In this document: positions 25,701-38,537 of the stretch, piece by piece | Layout: every line of letters begins with the position of its first letter | Position numbering within the stretch: the stretch's first letter is position 1 | Source of the DNA: Aptenodytes patagonicus | Taxonomy: Eukaryota > Chordata > Aves > Sphenisciformes > Spheniscidae | DNA length: 64,000 bases | Direction: 5' to 3' | NCBI RefSeq assembly: GCF_965638725.1 | Contig: NC_134950.1 | Span: forward strand, 140,979,636-141,043,635 | Position numbers and translations under genes: made by a program | The notes under the pieces: model-generated | The model's database searches: none | What the model saw: the letters and a program-made list of their open reading frames with translations, nothing else | What the model was told of the DNA's origin: nothing

Positions 25701-28700
25701 TTATTTCTTAACAACTGATATTTTGTTTTCTACAAGGTTTCACCAAAGCAGTTATTACACAATGTATCACATCAACTCTGAGGGAGTTAGTTTTCCATTT
25801 GAGAGAGGGATTTATTTTTATTTATAAAAACTTAACATTTCAGTGACATTGTATGTACTTACATATTCAGATATTTCATGAATTATGACTATACTTTGCT
25901 AGTTAGACAAAGATTCAATATTTGTCATTTTTTATGTTTTTTTTCCAAGGATGCTCGATGTTATCCAACGAAAGTGCTCACTGATCTTGCAGCACTGCAT
26001 GACCAGTGGCGATGAATAGAAATAAAGATTTTCTGTGACTTCTATACCATTATCAGTTGTGAAGTCGGCTCTAAACTCCCCTGACAACATCACCATTTAG
26101 CATTCATGCAATTTGAATGGATTTTTTTTAGAGCAGGATTTGTTTACTTCAGCTAAAGAATAGTCACAGAGAAAAATGAAAAGCATTGTTTTACCTTCAA
26201 ATGACCAACCCCAAACCATCCTTTTTTGAATGGTGTTATGCTAATGATAAATTTTATTTCCATGAGTTTTCAGCATAGTAATCACAGGCTTAAAGGGGAG
26301 ACTGCAAATGCAACGGATCAGGAGCCCACATGGGAAATGTGTGCACGTGCGCAGGCGCATACACGCACAGACAGGCTGAATCACCGATCGTCTCATATAC
26401 CTCCACAATAAAGTAATTGCTCTTCTTGACACTTTAGATGAGATTTGGGTCAGATTCTGTACAGCCCCAGCTGATGTCTCCTGGCAGTTACTTGCACACC
26501 TCCGTGCATTGCACACCTTCCGCTATCAATCAGCCATCCTAATGGAGTGACCGCTGCCGCTGCAAGGCAACGGCGCTATTTGCAGTGTGCCCTCCTGCAG
26601 GAACCCAAGCCCCAGGAACTTGGGTACATTCATTTGTAAGTCTCTTCGGTAATTAGTTCGCATGATCAGGCCTGGGAAACAAAAACAACAACAAAAAAAC
26701 CCCCCTGCACTGCTGTGCTATAGCAATTCATCAGAGGTCATGGCCACAGTGTCTAGCTATATGACCGCATCTGCTGTGGTCTCACAATAGCAGCTGCGAA
26801 CCTAGATTCCAATTTTCCTGAAGACATAACGGCAAAGAAACTCTGGATTGCTGGAAATAGTTAATTGTACATGCTTGGACTGTAGGTATTGAACAATTAT
26901 CCAGAAGTAGTCATGCATGAGATTCCACCCACTCCTGGTTCAGTATCACAATATTAGCAGCGTGCAAAGGCTGTCCAGATGACTTTCCCAAAATAGAAAA
27001 GATAAGTTATATCCAGGAATGTTTTTAGTGAAGCCCACCATGAATGCATTACATTGTCAGATCAAGGTTATACTGATTACCCTGTAAGGTAATATTGCTA
27101 ACAGTATCTATTATTCAAATAGCTCAGGAGACTAAGAAAAGGAAAAAAAAAACCCAAAACCAAGCAAAACACCATCCTCATCAACCTAAAATCCCAGACC
27201 AGTTTGTCTGTTGCATGGTGACTGCAAATATATCCTGCAATGTCAGAGATGTTCTTCAATGCCTTATAGACGTAAAAACTGTGGAGGAGCATAGATGTGA
27301 AACGCTAACCAGCCTGCTCACTGCATTTGTTGTTACATTAAACATTTGCACCCTCCAAGTGAATTTCCCCTCCCCCAGCTACTAAGAAATAACTCAGTCA
27401 CCCGAGGTTATTTTTATTGACCAGATATCCATTTACTACAAAGTTAAGTGTCTACAGAAAATAGATGCCGCTCCAGATAGACTGGTACATGTAACTCTCA
27501 AATATACTCTTGTTCATACCACGGGAAAATTGCTTTTCAAAATCTGATTTGCATTAATAGTGTTGATTAACCTACATATCTTGAAGATATTCTATCCTCA
27601 TAAGTCTCTCTGTAGCAAAGGGATAAGAATATCCACATTTTCAAAATAAGGCAGTTTGCTTTTTAAAGGTCACAATTTGAGAGCCTGGGAATGAATTCAG
27701 GAATTTTTTGGTTTAAAATGCTGGGTCCGAGCCATTAAGCAATACATCTGATTTTAAATAGATTACTAGGTACAAACTTCAAGTCTACTATGCGAGTGCA
27801 CCAAAAATTACACAGGGAGGCATGTCTGAGAAATAAGATTTTCCCAGGCATGTGTTAGAGGCTGAATTTGGGATAGGTTTCTCAATGTACTATTAACAAC
27901 TTGCTATCTAAGGGCGATCATACGGTAAAACTCAAAAGTCTGAACAAGTACCTTCTGTATTTCATTCTCTAGGTAGCAGCACAAAGTACCTTTCAAAGTT
28001 CAGTATTAATTTTATGTACTTTAAAATACCGATGAAGACATCTAGTGGAGAACGGGGTCAGAAAATGATACCAAGATAGGTACACTCGCACAATGCAAAA
28101 AAGATTTTTTACTTATTAGGACTCTGTAGCGCAATATATATTTAAAGCCATCACTGTGACATGTTAAGGGAAACATGGATAGTGACAAGGTCTTGGAGCT
28201 GCCTCAGTAATAGCATAGGTGCCCCTGGGACAGAGTCCACAGCTATTGTTTTTAACCAAGATCCTCTCTTAACAACGTTTTCTTAGTTCAGCAGCCTGAA
28301 CAGAGTATCTCACGTAAGCACCTCTATGTCTAACACACATTTATCTGATTCTACCTGTGTTCGTGTTAATAAAATGGTAGTGGTATTAATCGCTGTGCCG
28401 GTAACATCCCCTCCCACAGATTTATAGTGACCTTGCACAGGTCTAGGTTTAGGAACAATCCAAACCTACTGAATTCAGAGACAGTCAAGGGTCATGGTTT
28501 CAGCAGGATAAAAGGTAATGTTGATTTACAGGGAATGAAAATATTACATCAGTCTCTTCTAGAGTAATTTTGAAATTTGTAATTGTATAATTCAAACATT
28601 TTTCTTGGTGGTGGGAGAGCTTCTACAAAAGCTTTCCTTCTGCCCGGGGCCTTTAACCCACCGCTTGATTCCCCACGCGCTCGGCCCCTTGCCACCGTTC

Positions 28701-28724
28701 CAGAGGCATGGGCTCGCCCTCTGC

Positions 28725-29570
28725 ATTTCTGCATCCAGGGGTACTGGGAGAAGTGGCTGATGCCCTTGTAAGGCCACTCTCTGCCATCTTTGAAAGACTG
28801 TGGAGATCCAGAGAGGTCCAAAAGAACTGGAGAAAGGCAAATGTTGCCCCCACATTCAGCAAAGGCCAAAAAGCAAATCCAGGAGCTACATACCAGTCAG
28901 TCTCACTGGGAAAATCAGAGCAAGTCCTCCTGGAAGACACTCATGGGAAGGAGGAGGGGGTGGACTGGGAGCAGTCGGATCGGATTTATGAAGGGGATAT
29001 CATGACCACCGTGACTGGATTTGGGAATGAAGAGAGAGCAGTCGGTGTCATTTATCTCCACTTTAGCTTGACTTTTGAGACCATCTCCCACAATATTCTT
29101 GTATCCAAGCAAGAACATTATGTTCTGGATAGGTGGACAGCTAAATCAGTTTAAAAACTGGCTGGATGATTGGGCTCAGAGGGTAGTGGTTAACGGGCAG
29201 TACTCTGACTGGGGTCAGGAGTCTGTACTAGGACCTGTCCTGCTTAACAACCATATCAGTGACCTTGAGAAGGTGACAATGCACACATCCAGTTTGCAGA
29301 AGACACCAAACTGGGAGGGACTAGCTGATACACTCAAGTGGAAGACCACCAGTCAGAGTGAGGTGGACACGCTAGAGGGATGGGTCCTAGGGATCTGATG
29401 AAATTTGACAAGGAGAAATGCAAAGCCCTGCACCTGGGAAAGAACAACCCCTGCAACGAGACAGCCTTAGCACCATGGGGCTGGGGAGCAGCTGTGCTGA
29501 AAAGGGCCTGGGGTGCTGGCAGACAGTGAGCCGAGTATGAATGAGCCAACAGCATACCTTGGCAGCAAAA
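28725..29570 (+). mobile_element. Decayed CR1-type LINE, internal reverse-transcriptase fragment
   Basis: Three plus-strand frames together give the order of a CR1 reverse transcriptase. First comes the segment before the fingers region (WRKANVAP, then a degenerate PVSL), then an F...T.SHNILVSK region and an NWLDDWAQRVVVNG segment. The S/GPVL motif follows. The catalytic FADD-like motif reads F-A-E-D in a third frame (29293-29304), so the first catalytic aspartate is changed. The C-terminal LMKF-type segment and LHLGKNNP come last. Frame changes occur near 29130-29150 and again before 29290. The 5' end of the element, its untranslated end and the terminal 3' repeat are missing. It is an old, inactive copy. 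The CR1 assignment is from recognition of the protein motifs, not from a search. Confidence 0.85.
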
Positions 29571-32500
29571 TTCTCTGCAGCGTTTTTCCAGTCTTCTGAA
29601 GACGACTATCATCAGTATCATTGAATCACTGCTGGTATACCATAGGCAGACAGCAAACATAGTGAGACATATTGCCCCAGCACAACTGGGCAATAATAGA
29701 TTAAAAAAAACCCCAAACAATTCAGCTTGAATGTCGAAGCAGACTGTGGTTATCAGGCCATCACAAGAAGAGCAAGAAAACGGATTTGAAACCTGACAAA
29801 CAGATTTTGAGTTTAGTAAGCTTTAAGTAGCTACACAGACACAAACAGGGGTTGCTCAAGGTCTTTCGCTGAATTAAACGTCTCAGCATCGACACTGTAT
29901 TCTCGCTGCTACTCAGTTAATACATACTCAGGTCTCTTACGTTTTAAAATCCAAAATAGATCTCTGAATGGGAATATTTCACACGTTCAGAATGAAAGCC
30001 GTATACTGGATTTATTAGATTAAAAATCCATTTCATCTGAACAGTTCAACAGGGACAGCCCTGCTCTTTTCTGAAAGGTTATTTTTGCTTCTGGTTGCAC
30101 TTAAATACCGGGGCGGGCTGGGCGGTGAAGGCCTGGGAAGCAGAAACACACTTTTAACCCGGTTCCCTTCCTCAGAGAGCACTCTTCAGCTCCTCAAGCA
30201 TCGCTTGAACTACACCCGCCTCGCTACGGAGGCTGCTGCCACCGGCACATGCCGCAGGCTCCTGGCTCCACCTATTGAGGGAAGGCAGCAGCGCACGCCG
30301 ACCTTGGCAGGTTAGTTTTCCATCTGCAAAAAAAAAAGATTAAACAGCACCAGAATAAAAACTAGGGTGCCTCGGACTGCACTGTAAGTAGCAATCAGTT
30401 AGATCTGCAAATAAATTGGCAATAATAGCGGTGGGGTTTTTTTGTTTTGGGGTTTTTTTGTTTGTTTGTTTGGGGTTTTTTTTGGGGGGGTGTCTTAGGG
30501 GCCAGGGAGGGTCTTTTAAATAAAGGACCCTGCATACTCCTTCCCCTGGGTTTAGCTGGTCTCATCAAGGTTACTAAGTAACCTTCAGTTGTATTCAGCA
30601 TTTCTACTGCTCTTTTGAGAAGGAAATTGAATCCCTCCCACGTTTGAGAAGCCCAGCTTTCAGTTTAAATAGGATTTTTCAAGTATTAGCATATCAAACA
30701 GTGTAGTTGTCAGCATGCAACATAAGATTAGCACATTTTATTTTTTTCTAAGTCTCAGCTTCCTTCTGTCCTACTCTTTTGCATTTTTAGTGAAGGCAAA
30801 TGAAAGGCAAGCTTGGTAGCCATCTGCAGGAGCCAGACACCAGGTATGTCTACACAACTGCTTAATTTGCTTCCAGAAATCAAAGAGTGGCTTAAATCTG
30901 CTGGGTCCCTCCACGAACACTGCTGGCCCACCTAAAGTCTACAAGGCAACACTTCAGTCCTGGACCCCCGAGAATATTTACCAGTACTGAAGAGCTGGAT
31001 CCTGGCATGCCACACAGGGTGGTAGAGAGGCTAAAGAAGCCAGGATCCTCTCCCGATCATAAATCGTTCAGAGGGAAGTCAGGCACGTCAGGACACATAG
31101 TATGTTAAAAGTGGTGTGGAAACAGCAACTCTGCCCCATCTCTGGATTGGCAACAAGCAAAAGTGGTTGTAGACAGTACGAGTCTATAGTTATCTAATTA
31201 GTTAGAATCTATATTCTGCAGCAATATTTTGGGCTTCTAAGGCTTATTTTAACATTTCTTTGCATATTTGATGAAAAGTTCACAAACTTCGTGTCAGCAT
31301 GGAAAGTGAAATAGTTGCACTGATATGTGAACGTTTAAACATATTGAATGTAAAATTCAGTCACAAGTTTATGGTGGGTGAATTCAATCGCTTAAATGGA
31401 TCTCCACGCAGACAGCTGCTAACATTCCCCAAACCTAAGCTATTTAAGACAGACTTCATGTTTAAGAAATAATATATATCCCAGTAGAAGGTAAGCCTCC
31501 AAAACTCATTAAAAACATAGGTCTTTACTTCTTGTTTTTCTAGCTATTACCATCTATTGAGGTAACGCTTATATCACTCCTCTGAACAGTACCAGAGCAA
31601 CAGTCTTGTGGTATGATTGTCAGAAGAAAAGTCAGACAAAGGCAAATTACATTCATTTCTCAACCTCAACTATATTGCTAGGGCTGCTAGAAGTACTACT
31701 TCCTAAAAACCTCTCAAGAACGATATACATCATTACCTTTCAGGTGTCCATAACTGCAGTCAGTGAAATGTTAAATTACAGTGATGCTGAAGCTCCTTAA
31801 TCAAGTTCTAGTTTTACTGTATTAGGTGACTCACTGGCTCATGAAAAATCAGCTCCATTATGGAGCAGGGTCAACTCCATAGCGCCCATGACAGCTCATT
31901 AAACTGCGTGGCACCTGCTACCCATACACAGGCAACACGAGTGGAGGCATCTCAGCTCTCAGGCTTAGGAGGCAGGGATTCCTGGAGAAGGAGGGGGGGG
32001 GGGGGGGGGGGAAGGGGGGAAAAAATCAAAACAAGAATGTAGAGGGATCTTTACCTCATCTGGCATCAAGAGACTTCTAGCAAAATTAAATGTGTGATTT
32101 GGTATTCCTTAAGTTGCCAGATAGACATCATCTTCACACTGGAAGGCAATTAGTGTCATTCATCACTAGTGTACCCAAAGTCCTCTCAGGTGAACGTATT
32201 AGCACAAAAACATATCCCAAGTACATGCTCAGTTACATAGAAAGCTGTATGAAAATTTGAGAAGAGGAAGGCAATCTACAGCCCGCCAGGGAAGCTTCCA
32301 AAATCTTTCAGAAGTTTCTGTCATTGTCAGGTCTTTGAAATGAGGCCATTTTAAGATGTCAGATCGTTCAGTAGATAGATCTCAAAAACATCTACTTTGG
32401 GTATTCTGGAATAGCAATTTTTGGGTCTTTAAATTTGTCCAAATTCACATTTCCCTATTCCCATCTGTCAATGTACTCCCTTTTAATCTTCTTCACACTC

Positions 32501-33221
32501 TCCAGCCAGACAAGGTGGTGTTTGAAATTTGCCTGGTATGAATTCGCCTTTGTACTCCCCTACCTGCTCCGGACGGAAAAAACAGGAGAGGAATCCAAAT
32601 CATGTAGTTGGAAGTATTTGGATCAAATAAAACTGTTCACTGCTAAAGACATAGTTTTGCCTTGCTGTCCCCTGACAGGTAGAACAAAAGAGAACCAGTT
32701 CTTCACATCTCTTCAAGCTCTTATTTATACATTGCAAAATACTGCTTAAAGGTTATTGTTCTCCAATTTATAGTGTTCAGTAAAGGACTTGTCCAAATAG
32801 GGAAGTTTGGACAATGGTTATGACAACTCTGGGAAGGAAAAAGGACTATATGAAAAAGAAAATAGCAAGCATGACCGTAGTTATTTTCCCATCTAAACTT
32901 AGTTTAAAAAAATATAAGCCTTTTTAAAGAGATCCACAAACTGAAACAAAACAGCCAAAAAACCCCCTACACACTAAGACCCGCATTAGTTATCCATATC
33001 AGAAAACCAATGTAGCAGTCATGAATATACAATGGGTTTCTCCAGGAGAAGCCTTAAAAAACCCCCACTAAGGTGTTCCAAAACATCTGTGTAAGACTAC
33101 CTGTAACATTTGAACATCACGGGCATTTTGAATGTTTCAAAGCCATGTTCTTTGTTGTCCAGCTTTTAAAGGTTAAAGCTTTTAGGCAATAATGGTTCCT
33201 TAAAATAACTTTGTAAATAGC
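29571..33221. other. Noncoding stretch between the CR1 fragment and the LTR
   Basis: No gene was recognised. The first part may contain further degraded LINE sequence. A locally GC-richer patch (about 30100-30310) holds an exon-like open frame discussed in the findings. A 19-G run is listed separately. The rest is ordinary AT-rich sequence. Confidence 0.6.
31993..32011 (+). repeat. 19-base poly(G) run
   Basis: An uninterrupted run of 19 G is followed by AA and six more G. It can form a G-quadruplex and is also a likely place for sequencing length error. Confidence 0.9.
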
Positions 33222-33788
33222 TGTACTGGGTCTGGCTGGGATGGAGTTCATTTCCTCCATAGCACCCCATGCAGTTCTGTGTTTTGGGTTTGTGGCTAAA
33301 ACAGTGTTGTAACACACCAGTGTTCTGGCTAACGCTGAGCAGTGCTCACACAGCACAGAGGCTTCGTTTTTCATTGCCGCCTCCTCTTTTTCCCCCACTC
33401 TGCCCAACCCTGCAGTGACTAGGCTGGGGGTGGTCAAGAAGCTGGGAGGGGACACAGCCAGGACAGATGCCCCCAGCTGACCAAAGGGATATTCCATACG
33501 GGACCATGCTCAGCAACAAAAGCTCGGGGAAAGGAGGAGGAAGGAGAGACATTTGGGGTTATGGTGTTTGTCTTCCCATTGTAAACACCTGCCTGTTGAT
33601 AGGAAATGAATTCCTTATTTTGCTTTGCTGTGCACACACCTTTGCTTCCCCTATTGAACTGTCCACCCTGACCCATGAGTTTTCCTGCTTTTGTCCTTCT
33701 GATTCTCTCCACCATCCCACCAGGGGGAAGAGTGTATGCGCAACTGGGTGGGCGCTCACCTGCCGGCTGGGGTCAAACTACCACAACA
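33222..33788 (+). mobile_element. Endogenous-retrovirus solo LTR, avian type, plus strand
   Basis: The block starts TGTACTGGG and ends CCACAACA, giving TG...CA ends and a length of 567 bp. It shows the order known from a widespread avian ERV LTR family: GGCTGGGATGGAGTT near the start, then GGGAGGGGACACAGCC, then CAAAGGGATATTCCAT, then a late segment with a weakened ATTGAACTG poly(A)-type region, and GCCGGCTGGGGTCAAAC at the end. The TATA region is degraded (AACAAAAG instead of ATATAAAG, compared with the second copy at 48874-49173). No retroviral internal sequence is attached, so it is a solo LTR. No clean target duplication was seen (AATAGC before, GCCCAG after), so the ends may be a few bases off or the duplication has decayed. 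It ends about 90 bp to the left of the TMEM106B poly(A) signal and is antisense to that gene. Confidence 0.85.
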
Positions 33789-33876
33789 GCCCAGGTTTTT
33801 AACTCAGTTACAGTAGTAGTCCAGTCAGACAAGAGTAATTCATTCACATTCGGTGCTTCGCTTTCAGATACTCCAG

Positions 33877-33882
33877 TTTATT
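33877..33882 (-). terminator. TMEM106B: Proposed distal poly(A) signal of TMEM106B
   Basis: AATAAA on the minus strand (TTTATT on plus). Cleavage would be expected about 10-30 bases further left, with T/G-rich sequence (TGTGAATG, then CTTGTCTG) beyond it. It is the last consensus signal before the solo LTR. Confidence 0.5.
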
Positions 33883-36800
33883 AGAGACTTAACACAATAA
33901 AACATAGTATAAAAAAAAGTAGATTGCAAAGTTTTCACACCATGGAATGCCAATAGTTACAAAAATTGAAATCATACCATTGAAAATACATGAAAGCTTG
34001 TGGGAAAAATACAGGGAGATAGGGAGAAAACTTGTGGGAGATAGGGAAGGAGGAGAGAAAAGTATTAAGTCAGTTTAAAAAAAAAGATACATGACCCAAG
34101 CTTTTTTTAATAGAAAATTTAATATCATTCTTTGAGTCAAACAATCCTGCCTAGAAACATATTCATAATGAAGTTAACTCCAGGTGTTGAACCTCTAAAT
34201 AACAAGATCCTTTGTCCCAGTTAACTTACATGAAGATAGCTTCTGTGTCCTACAAGTCACTCCCAAATACGCCTTGACTTCAAGTGTTTATCATGCTTAA
34301 GTTGATAGATTGTTTCCTACACAGTTACAAGAACAACAGTTTACAATTCTTGTTACAAAAATAGGTATCACTCATTAGTATTTCTATACATATCTCAAGC
34401 TATTATATGCACACTCTGTACAGTGGATGTTAACAGTGGTTAAGTTTGCTTCCTTAAACAAAACAAAAAAAGAACTAAATCACTGACAGTCAGACCCAAA
34501 ATATTCAGGCACCGTAATATACTTGCATGTCTGGTGCTAAATATCCCTGCCCATACAAAGCAAAAGCAGTTTCAGTACCCAAAAGACACATGCATCCAGG
34601 TTGTAAGACCGTTATGATGGTTGGTGGAAGAGGACAGTATGAGGATCAGTATGTTACTGCCACCGAACAGTCTCACACTACGCTGTAGGGCCTGACACTA
34701 ACTTTAATTGTACAGATTCCCTGCAGACAACCGTTCCTGTCAGGCCTGCCTACAGGCAGAAGAGCAGGTTTACACGGCAAAAGCTGTAGGGCAGCAGAAC
34801 AAACGACCCCAAACTACCCCTCTGGTAATGACCAGAATTCCCCAGCTAAAGGTAAAATAGGAAGGTGACTTCTCAAGTAGACAAACACTGGATGTTTTTG
34901 CGATACACAAATTACTGTTTTCAACATGCTTTGGTTGGGTTTTGGCTTGGGTTTTATTCCTCCCCCCCCCCCGCCAACAAACAAAAAAAACCCAATCTGG
35001 ACTTTTTGGCACAACCAGGGCCAACACTAATAAATGTTTTGCTGGTTGCAGTAGTCCGTTATTGAAGTACATTGGTTGCACTTACATTACTCATCCTTCC
35101 CTTTCAGAAGTAACAGTAAGCCTGGAAGCATTGCTAGGGTTGTGGCATTTTGTTAGACAGGCAAGTAAAAAATTTAGTTCTTAGAGGTATTACTGCTAGT
35201 CTTACTTATCTCTTAACTCTTGAAGTCCAGCCCAACTGATGTTAAGGTTCACGTAGCTGCCCAACTCTGAAACAAGTCACCCATTTCAGAAGATGCTGTC
35301 TGGGAACAGATAGATGTCCCACTACCGGTTTGGGGGGTGGGAAGAAAAACAAAACCACAACTAACTCCCCCATCACCACCACAAAAAAAGGAAGCCTTAA
35401 GTACTGAATAAGAAATAACACTATTTTTCTTTTAACATTTTCTGAATCTAAAAATCTCTCTCATACTACTCCAGGCACCATCCTTTCCATCATGAGGGCA
35501 CAACACTTCAGTCAGATGGTTAAAGACCTTAACAGTTCAATCCAAGCACTGAGAGACTCAGTGCTTAAATGGTTAGCTTTATACACCACACACTAAAAAG
35601 CCCAGAGTCATGTTTGCAATGTACTACTATAAAAAAAAAAAAAACAACAACAACTTATTCACTTGCAGAACTTCAAGGACAATTTGGAGCAAAGTCAACT
35701 AAGGCATGTACTTAAGTCTGCCAACATAAGGCTGCAAAATATAAACACCACAATGTTAATATCAAGGTCATGCACGCATCAGAAGCGCATTGAGAACTTC
35801 AAAGCTATACCACACAGGAAAAAGATAGTTATGCTTGCCTTCATGAAACATTAAGAATTAAGCAACTATCCCCTAAATATCAAGATGAGTAAACAGATTA
35901 TGACTGAGCTTCTACAGGCTTTTTCCCACACCAGGAATTCAAGAGAAAGTGTCAGGTACTACATCTTTTAGTAAGAGCGCTTCCCTTTAAATCTCTCCAA
36001 ATGGATATTTGATGGTTAGATCTTTGAGTTTGTTTGGTGGCTTTATTCGTTCATTTTTAAAGCATCATATTTAAAACGTAAAGTAATTTTGTTCTCCAGG
36101 TCAGAATGGCCAAATAGCCAACATTTTTACTCATTTAAGTGTTCCATATGAATTTACCTTAGGTTATAATTTTGAAATTTTACAGTTATTCTATACAGAA
36201 TACCTTAAGTTTTGTTTTTCAATGGTGCCATTACAGTGCAACATCTGGACCACTGTTTTAAGAGATAACTAACAGAGCTTCCATTTTAAAGCGCAACAGG
36301 TTTTGGTACAGGAATTGCTGCAAAACATTCAAGTGAAAAGAATTATACTAGAAATAAACCCCTTGAAACACAACGCTACAATGCCAGTATGTATGTATTT
36401 AATAGTATTCGAAGATTATGGGGAAGCTACAAGTGGAATACGAATCACTTCAGAAAACATCTTACACACAGGAAAACAAACCAGAAAAAAGATTACGATT
36501 CTTCAAGTTGACCTTCCGGAGAGAATTTGTACTTACTGATTTACAAGGAACTGAAAGGCCTGCCTTTTTTATTTTAAAATAAGATAAAAAATAAATGTGA
36601 AATAATTACAGGTCTGTCACTCGGATCTATTCTCATAGCTTGTTTACAAAGTTATATGAGTTAATACTGACTTCCTTTGCTCCCTTAGCATGTTTCCAAG
36701 CTCAGCCACAGAAAATCAAGTCTAAGTTAAGTATTCAAACAGATGTCTTAACTATTAATTTTAATATACCATCTCTTCAGATAAGCAGGTAAGTTCAAAA

Positions 36801-38531
36801 TCTTGCCTTGTTTGGTTAGTAATATGCTGACAGTTTCGCAAGGACATACTAGTACACGTGGAACCTTAAGCTTTTGATTTTCCTGTAACTGACTTAACTT
36901 GAGGATTCTTCAATAGGATCTTTACTCCAGCCTTTATTTTTAAGGTGAGAACTCTTAGTCATTCAGTAAGTCTACATCCATTACATATCCCAGATGACAG
37001 ACATCAAAAATAAGAGTTGTATCTTCCCCCTTCTGCCACATTCACGGAAAGAATAATTCCACTCATAATTATTTTACATTAGCCAATACCAAGAATTTCA
37101 TGCAACATAAGGTCCAGAGATTTAAGTACGTATTTTGTTCAGCATGTCTACCAAACTTTCAAAGGTCAGTCCGAGTCTCAATGCTGCATAAACAGTGTAA
37201 CCTCCCCCCGCCACGCTTGTTCAAGCAGCATTCGCTACTGTCACCAAATAATTTTATCACTGTGCCATTCCAGTTATTTTAGATTACCTTTTATCCTTTG
37301 AAGAAAAATTTGTTTTAAATTGATATAAATACCTGCCTAGAGCAGTTTTCTTGGTTTTGGGGGTTTTTTTAAGTTGAAAAAGAACAAACAAAACACAACA
37401 AACCCAAAACAAACAAAACCAACACTCTAAGTGTAAATACTTAGGCCTAGAAGAAAAAACCCATATCACTTGCTGGCTGACTTCAGGTCTGACATGGTTT
37501 AAATCAGAATTCTCTCCCTACCCTCCAATATAAACAAGTCTTTCCACAACAGGTAACATAGTAGAGTTTACCTTTCTGCTTCTAATCAGCTCCCCACTAT
37601 CCTGGTCTTTAGTTATCACCTATATATACACTCAGACCATCAGACAAGCTTCTGCGTGCATTTTATCAGCCACAGGACTGAACCTCATCTATACTCTAGG
37701 AAGATTAGAGTCAATTGTGAATTAGTTTCTCTTATGATTGTAAGCTGTAATAAAGAATGTTTACTTTTAAGTACCCAGATTCAAGAATAATTTTCAGAAT
37801 GTAACTACAGTAAGTCGTCAGAATTGACTATTCCAGTTCCAGAAGTCCTCCAAAGCCAAAAGCTGACATCTTCATCTTACCAACAATTACATGAAACTGA
37901 CAGTTTAAGTTCCAAAGTTTTTCATAGACATTGAGTAATTCAAACATAGCATTCAAACAGAGGAAGGTTTTTTATGGTTACTTAATTTCTTTTAAATCAG
38001 TCTTACATCATCAACATTCTTTCCCCCACCCACCCAATTAGGTCCACCTAAGAAAGGCTGATAAAGAAAAGAGTAATAAAGACATGTACCTTCACTGAAG
38101 TACTGGAGCATAAGAGATTGTTAGTTGCAAGAAGTTACTCAGCAGCCTTTTTCCATAGTGTTTATTGCTAATTCATTTTATATAGCTTATTTCCAGGAGA
38201 TGGGCAGCATAAAAACTGCAACATCTATTTTAAAAAATATATTATTCATTACAATGCAACAGTCTCAATAATACCTTCTTACAGCTGCATCTTATCTAAT
38301 TCAGAAATAAAACAATCCTAATCTAGTTAATTAAAAAGTTTTGTACCTAACCCTCAGAACAGTCAGCCTTCAGAAGTCAGGCAACTTTGGACCCAAAAGT
38401 TACAATCACCATGTTTGATAATAACCCCAGAAATTCTCACTGTGCAAACTATCCTGCTGAAACTATTTAACAGCTTTGTTATAAGTCAGTCGCATGATTA
38501 CATCGGCATTTAGTCTCAGAGAAAGAATTGC

Positions 38532-38537
38532 TTTATT
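38532..38537 (-). terminator. TMEM106B: Proposed proximal poly(A) signal of TMEM106B
   Basis: AATAAA on the minus strand about 1.07 kb after the stop codon. It could produce a short 3' UTR isoform. Usage is unknown. Confidence 0.3.

Larger units (their letters stand above)
1601..28724. other. Long noncoding stretch between the EGF-exon gene and the first CR1 copy
   Basis: About 27 kb of AT-rich sequence with no convincing gene. The open frames are short, start without support, and do not resemble known proteins. Homopolymer runs, short tandem repeats and two notable inverted repeats are listed separately. Some stretches (for example about 4590-4830 and 8160-8345) have the mixed composition often seen in conserved noncoding elements, but conservation cannot be tested here. 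An open frame with a perfect splice donor at 11470-11701 is discussed in the findings. Confidence 0.6.

Noticed and set aside
28708..29398. Plus-strand frames as host exons
   Set aside because: The joined frames show reverse-transcriptase motif order of CR1 with frame breaks and a changed catalytic residue.
33117..33802. Several overlapping open frames of 66-126 codons
   Set aside because: They fall within or across the solo LTR on both strands and have no protein resemblance.
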